Shown: piece after piece, positions 58,704 to 64,000 of the stretch
How positions within the stretch are numbered: position 1 is the first letter of the stretch
Layout: every line of letters begins with the position of its first letter
DNA from: Knoxdaviesia capensis
Taxonomy: Eukaryota > Ascomycota > Sordariomycetes > Microascales > Gondwanamycetaceae
Reading direction: 5' to 3'
NCBI GenBank assembly: GCA_001510575.1
Contig: LNGK01000004.1
Location: forward strand, 1,215,339-1,279,338
Length of the DNA: 64,000 nt
Translations under genes and position numbers: made by a program
The notes under the pieces: generated by a model
Database searches by the model: none
The model's input: the letters and a program-made list of their open reading frames with translations, nothing else
Told to the model about the DNA's origin: nothing

Positions 58704-61700
58704 ATGTCCAACCCGCCCAGCAACAACCTCCTCCTCTCAGCTCCAAAGTTCTCGTCTTTCAAGTCTAAAGCACCGATCGAAACACCGGCCACAGAAAAAG
58801 ACAAGACTTCTTCCGCTAAGAGGCATTCCTCCCACCGGCATCGCCACGCCGACGCGGATGCCGAGCAGGGTGGTTCTCCAGATGACGGCCATAGGCACCG
58901 CCACGGGTCCCATCGGAGCCACCGGTCTTCACATGACCGCCATGACGGCAAGGATGAAGATCGGGATCGAGATCGGCACCGCTATCGGGACTCTGGCAGG
59001 GACCAACGCCGTGACGATGACAGATCTCACCGCAAACACCGCCACCGACAACGAGACCCCGAGGAGTCTCCAAGCCAGATTCCCGAATCTGGTAGCACCC
59101 AATCTCCCTCCGCCGCCTTGGAAACTGCTCTTGTTGTCAGACCATCAATGCCAGTATCACAAATAGCCCCTAAAGTTCCCGAGACCAACGCCTCCACCCT
59201 CGCGCCATTCACCCTGGACAACCTCCCAGACTATCTAGAGCGGGACACCCGTGGCGACAGCCAGATGCTGCGCTTCGGCCCCGACCGGTACCGCATACCC
59301 AACATGCGTCTCCGCCAGCGCCAGCACGTTCTCGGCTCGCGCCTGCGCCTCTGGCTCTCCACCGAGGGCTCACGGGACGTGTTCACGCTGTTCGCGCCGG
59401 GCGAAGATCCGCGGGCTGCAACAGACGCCCCAGGCCACCGCCGCAAGAGGCTCGCGGTGGCGAACGCACGGGAGCTGCGCCGAGATCAGCAGCCTGAGGG
59501 TGACCCTGGCGATGAGGTGGTGTACGTCGAGTCGGAGAAGCGGCGGCGACGGCGGGAAGTGAAGGCTGCGGAGGCTGTCGAGGACTCCGATGCACCGGAG
59601 TACCGTGCGGTCGAGCTGAAGCCCAAGGCACTTCGGCGTAGTGGAGGGGGCGTATCTAGTGATTCCAGTGATTCTTCGTTTGAAGACGACGACGAGGATG
59701 TCGGTGACGGCACTCCCACTGCTCCTTTGCGCAGGAATTCATCAGATGCCACCACAGCCGCCCCCTCGATAAAACAGACTTCGATTGATCTCACCCGCCG
59801 CGTCAAAGAGCACCCGGAGGACATGGCGGCATGGCTCCAGCTCATTGATCTGCAAGACTCCCTCCTCGACGCCTCCGTGCTTGCCGACGGTCGCGACCCC
59901 ACCGAAAACGAACTGCATAGTTCTGCCGATATCACCATCTCGCTGATCGAAAAAGCTCTAACCCATGCACCTGCAACTTCCCCCGCGACCGCCGCATACC
60001 GCGAGCCGCTGCTGCTCCGGCTGATGGCCTGTGGCCGGCGTGCCTGGGACGACACCGTGCTCCGCGCCCGGTGGAACAAGCTGCTCAAGTCCGACCCGGT
60101 GCTGTGCACATCGTTCCCGCTGTGGCGTGCCCGCGTCGACTTTGAGATGACCAGCATGACCACCTTCCACGTTGACACAGTGAAGCAGCTGTACATCGAC
60201 CGGCTGCGGTTTCTCGCTAGTGCTGCATCCACCAGCACCGATCCCGGGGTCTACGGGGAGGCTGTGTACGTATTCACCCGTCTCACGCGGTTCCTCCAAG
60301 CCACCGGCTTCGTTGAGCTTGCGGTGGCGGCGTGGCAGGCCCTGTTGGAGGTCAACTTGATCAACTCGAGTTTGAACAATGAGTCTGTGTCGACGGACAT
60401 GTTGGCCGTTGCCTCAGAGCTTCTCCGGGATTTCTGGGATGCCGAGGCCCCCCGGGTGGGCGAGGCCGGCGCGTTTGGCCTGCGGGAATACGTCGAGAGC
60501 CGGCATAAACCCGGCCCTCCGGATCCGTCCCCGGCAACTCCTCTGCCGCCACAGCCGGCGTCTGGGGACGTGTTCACAGCGTGGGCGACCGCTGAGGCTG
60601 CGCGGGCCAGCGCTGCGCGCATGCCGGCGCGGACTCTGGACGACGGGATCGACGAGGATCCGTTCCGGCTGGTGCTGATGACTGATCTCACGGGGCTGGT
60701 GTTCCGTGTGTCTCCGGAGCATGTGGGCCGGGGAACCAGCACGTATACACTCATGCTGGATATGTTCTTGGTGTTCTGCGGGTTGCCGCCTATGGATGGG
60801 ACTAATCCGTGGGCGCGCGAGGCGGCCACCGACCCGATGCTTGCCGCCGACGACGCCGCCTTCCAGGCCCGACTAGTCTCAGAGACTACGGCCTCAACTG
60901 ACTCCCAGTCGCCTACCAACGCGTTCTGGTTCTCGAACACGCATGTTCTCCCGGGGCTTGTCCCTTCGTACTGCTGGAACCTGGCATCCCGCGCAACACC
61001 GGGATTTCTTGACACCCTCGCTGTCGATGCGGTGTGGGTCCGCACAGCGCTGCGGCAAATTGCGAGGCACTGCGAAGACGAGCGCATCGCGATGTACTAC
61101 CTGACGCTGGAGTGGTTTGCGGACCCCACATCTGTGCGGGACTCTGCTCGGGAGACCATCAGGGCTTTCCCGCTCAGCCGCGAGCTGTACACATTGTACG
61201 CGGTGTTCGAGTGGCAGAATGGGAACACCGACACGGCCGCGAATGTGTTTTCGGCGGCGGGTAAGTTGGTATCGGTATGTACTCCGCTGATTCTATTGTT
61301 TTACACGTTTAACCCGGCCTTATGCTAACATGCATCTAATCTTGCAGAGGCTCGCGCCTGTTGTCCCCAGCAGCGCACAGTGGATATGCTGGCCCCTTCT
61401 CGAGCTTACTTCACCAGCGGCCGAGACATCCCAAGTCTCTGCGGCTGCTGCGCGCCTCTGCTTCTGTGTCGACGGCTTCGACGGCCCTGTATCCGGGGTG
61501 CGGCTGCTCAAGTGCCGCACCGTGCTCGAATCGCTCGTTGCGAGTGAATTCGAAACTGGCGACGTGCACTCGGCGCACGCTGCTAAATGTCTTGTCCTCC
61601 TGCGCTACGTTGGCGAGCTAGATGGCGGCGCGGAGCCGCGCTCGGCTGCTCAGGGTAATATCGCGACGGCGGTGGCGACGGCTTGGGACTATGTGGCGTT

Positions 61701-62437
61701 GTTGGATGCCATGGGACGTGGAGACTCGGCGGTATGTGAGGAGTTGTTGAACTTCATGGCTACGTTGCTGTATATCTACAGCACGACTGGGTACGTAGTT
61801 CCCATGCATTCTTCTGTCATGGACGTTTTGGACACAGCTAACTCACCACTCTTACAGGCCATACCGCCGGGCATTCATCAATGAGAACATCGAGAGATGC
61901 GTGCGCAAGATCCCCCAGAACACCTTCTTCATCGAACTCTACGACCGGATGAACAGCGGTGCGCTGCTCCGCGGCGAACTCCACACGCTGATGCGCTCGA
62001 CCGGGCTCTCCCGCACCCACAGCACCATCGCGCAGTGGCGATGCGCCATCACCCACGACCTGCGGCGCGCGACGGTGCACGCCGCGCAAACTGCCTTCGA
62101 GCGCGCACTCGCCAGCGACACCGGCCGCACGGCCGCGGCGCTGTGGAGCACGTACCTGCGGTTCTGTACCGCCCACCGCGCGCCGCTGTTCAGCGCCAGC
62201 GGGGCGAAGGCGGCGCGCGCGGTGCTGGGCGTGTACTACCGCGCGGTGCGCATGTGTCCGTGGTCCAAGAGCGTCGCGATGCTGGTGTTCGGGGTTCCCG
62301 GTGTGCGCGGGGATTCCGCGGACGGTGCGCTGGCGGCGGCGTTTGAGATGCTGGGTGCGAAGGGCCATCGTGTGCACCTTGAGTTGGAGGAGTTCCGGGC
62401 GGAGTGGACGGGTGGTCACAGACACGTGCGTCAGTGA
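58704..62437 (+). CDS. NRDE2: NRDE-2 family RNA surveillance/splicing factor
   Basis: Three exons: 58704-61274, 61348-61790 and 61858-62437, 1197 aa. The first ATG (MSNPPSNNLLLSAPKFSSFK) is used; the open frame extends 14 codons upstream but only from TTG. Residues about 30-120 are His/Arg/Asp/Ser-rich (RHRHADADAEQGG, SHRSHRSSHDRHD), as in RS-like nuclear proteins. The NRDE-2 signature follows, with LERDTRGDSQMLRFGPDRYR and then SIDLTRRVKEHPEDMAAWLQ. The rest is an all-helical HAT/TPR-like repeat array ending with QNTFFIELYDRMN. The exon 1 donor was placed at GTATGT (61275) rather than at GTAAGT 14 nt upstream, because only that choice keeps exon 2 open. In other organisms NRDE-2 works with the exosome-associated helicase Mtr4 in nuclear RNA surveillance, in splicing, and in nuclear RNAi. 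Confidence 0.93.
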
Positions 62438-63279
62438 ACACACACCCCCCCCCGGAGAAAATGTCGCCCGTCTTACATGTTTGGAGAGACAAGATAAAAT
62501 ACAATGAGGCCTCCGTCTTAAATGGCAGCCTTGAATGCACTTACACCGTCCTGCTTGTGTCGCTTTGCGGCAAACGCCCGTGATTGCTGGAGTGTGCTTG
62601 AGGTGGCGTGGCGAGATGCATATGCAGTGTAATTTCCTCAGACTTGTGTGGCTGCAAGCACCGGACATGCGATTGCGTTTGCATTCTTTCTTTTTTTTTT
62701 CTTGGGGGAAGGGGTTTCCCTTTTAAGTTAAAAGGCCGTGGGAATATACGACATCGAAACCGGTTGAAATAGAGTTATCAATCAAGATCAGACGCTATGA
62801 TATGAAGCGCGCGGCAAAAAGGCAAAGCGGGAGTAAAGAACAGGAAGGAATGAGGGCGGCAGGTCGATCGTGCCTTCCTGGGATGTATGCTTGAGTAGCA
62901 GAGGAATGTGTATAATAAACGCTGGCCAGATTCCGTTGTCGCGCTTAAAATGCGGACATCGTCTGGGCCGTTCCTTCCACCTCTAACGAGGACTTGGTCG
63001 ACATAGACTACATATCGAAAAGAGTACAACGTTTTAGTAGCTCCCCCATGATAATTCCGTCAATGTCGGTTCTGAGGTTACATGTAAAGGGTTTGATCTT
63101 TTTTTTTCTTTTTTTCGGCTAACACCATAATTAAACTAAACCGCAGACATTTGTTCAGTACAGACGCCAGTGGTTTCTCGCTCCTAGGAAGAACTATACT
63201 GCGTCGCCGTACTGGAAGAACCCGCGTTGGGGTCTCACACCCAGGGATCGCCATCATGGCCTTCAAACCCGCCACCCAG
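62438..63279. other. Intergenic region, no gene supported
   Basis: 3' flank of NRDE2 and 3' flank of the exon-like fragment at 63280. Nothing else is recognised. Confidence 0.5.
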
Positions 63280-63526
63280 CTAGAAGTCGTTAGCATCTGA
63301 ATCCTCATACACGGAGGACGTGGAATCTTGCCGGGCCCGGTGCCGGCCGCCGCGGTCCGGCTCGCGAGACTCAAACTGGCCATCGTCGACTTCGGCCGCA
63401 CCGCACATCGCGGCCAGCCGGACCAAATTCCACTGTAGCTCGAGCAGTGTAAACGACGGGAGAAGTTCCGGATTGTCGGAGTTTATGGTAAACACTTGAC
63501 CGGTCTCAATCGATATGCCGCTCCGT
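63280..63526 (-). CDS. Possible 3'-terminal exon, HNH-nuclease-like fungal family (partial)
   Basis: An open stretch of about 82 codons on the minus strand, after a candidate acceptor (GGCCCACAG, exon from 63526), reads ETGQVFTINSDNPELLPSFT and LELQWNLVRLAAMCGAAEVD before a charged tail and stop. The amphipathic LLELQWNLVRLAAMCGAAE pattern recalls the C-terminal helix of a large, uncharacterised fungal HNH-endonuclease-like family; this is from memory of the pattern and is weak. No upstream exon of matching phase could be assigned, and the HNH residues themselves are not in view. It may be the end of a gene running off the window or a degraded remnant. Confidence 0.3.
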
Positions 63527-64000
63527 CTGTGGGCCAATAGCTCGGTTCGGCTGGTGCCATGTTGTTGACAGTAACATACAGTTAGGGTCAAACCCTATGG
63601 TTAACGCGCGCTGTTTTTTGTGCTCACGCTGGAGCGATTTTCTCATATTCAAAAAGCGCCCGTGCAACCACTCCGGGCTGAGCACTTTTGGTCTCTCTTT
63701 TCTTTTGTCTTCCATCCGGGCCTGGCCCGGCCCTAACGAACCAAAAAGAAAAAAAGAAAAAAAAAGGAACGAAGAAGGCGCGACCGACGCACAACCCCTC
63801 CTTCCACCACATACCCCACGCCGGCAGCCCCAGCGCAGATTGGCTGCCTCTGGGGCCAGCTTTCTCACCTCAGCTGCTCTTTCCTTCTTGGCTGTCTAAA
63901 ACGGGGGAAAGAGGGGACCCCCTGGTCGCACCTTCCGGTCTTAAACTCTTTTATGACAAGCGCTAAAAACTCTGTTCTCGTCCCAACTAATCTTCCCGTT
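63527..64000. other. Window edge, no assignable exon
   Basis: The minus strand has an ORF with SPEWLHGRFLNMRKSLQREH that could be an upstream exon of the preceding fragment, but its best donor (GTATGT near 63,577) does not match the acceptor phase. Confidence 0.3.

Noticed and set aside
61261..61266. GTAAGT donor for NRDE2 intron 1
   Set aside because: Using it puts exon 2 in a frame that soon stops; the GTATGT donor 14 nt downstream keeps the open frame.

Overview
The window looks like nuclear DNA of a filamentous ascomycete (Pezizomycotina). The genes are split by mostly short introns (51 to 134 nt) with GT..AG ends, several with a CTAAC-like branch site. The recognisable proteins have the fungal forms: SET2 with AWS-SET-post-SET-WW-SRI, a GSGVAEV-type CLC protein, NRDE-2 and a mitochondrial GABA transaminase. 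Gene density is low (about one gene per 6 kb). I could not place it below subphylum; a gene-sparse Pezizomycetes-type genome is a guess. No tRNA, rRNA, intact transposon or CRISPR array was seen.

Layout, left to right. 0.4-1.6 kb: three tandem copies of a 410-480 bp non-coding repeat. 1.9-3.7 kb (-): coiled-coil fungal protein. 8.0-9.2 kb (-): eIF6/TIF6. 10.5-12.4 kb (-): conserved fungal protein of unknown role, with a microsatellite filling its intron. 14.8-16.1 kb (+): AOS1, the SUMO E1 small subunit. 19.9-22.5 kb: interspersed array A, about 28 copies of a 20-bp motif. 22.8-27.6 kb (-): a 1498-aa low-complexity nuclear-type protein. 27.8-29.7 kb: interspersed array B, about 18 copies of AACGCAACAT, most followed by a small hairpin; it fills a predicted 2.2-kb 5'-UTR intron of the 1498-aa gene. 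33.6-34.5 kb (+): BMT5-like rRNA methyltransferase. 36.2-39.3 kb (-): SET2. 46.5-47.8 kb (+): small AT-hook protein behind a long pyrimidine-rich leader. 48.6-50.2 kb (-): GABA transaminase. 52.3-55.7 kb (-): CLC chloride channel/exchanger. 58.7-62.4 kb (+): NRDE2. 63.3-63.5 kb (-): one isolated exon-like fragment.

The genes are unlinked housekeeping functions rather than a cluster: ribosome biogenesis (TIF6, BMT5), chromatin and RNA (SET2, NRDE2, the AT-hook protein), SUMO activation (AOS1), GABA catabolism and anion transport. BMT5 and NRDE2 share a telomere-repeat-like promoter box.

The most unusual content is the pair of interspersed short-repeat arrays on either side of the 1498-aa gene. 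Array B is the better candidate for something undescribed: its hairpins keep their pairing while the arm sequences change, which suggests a structured intronic RNA.
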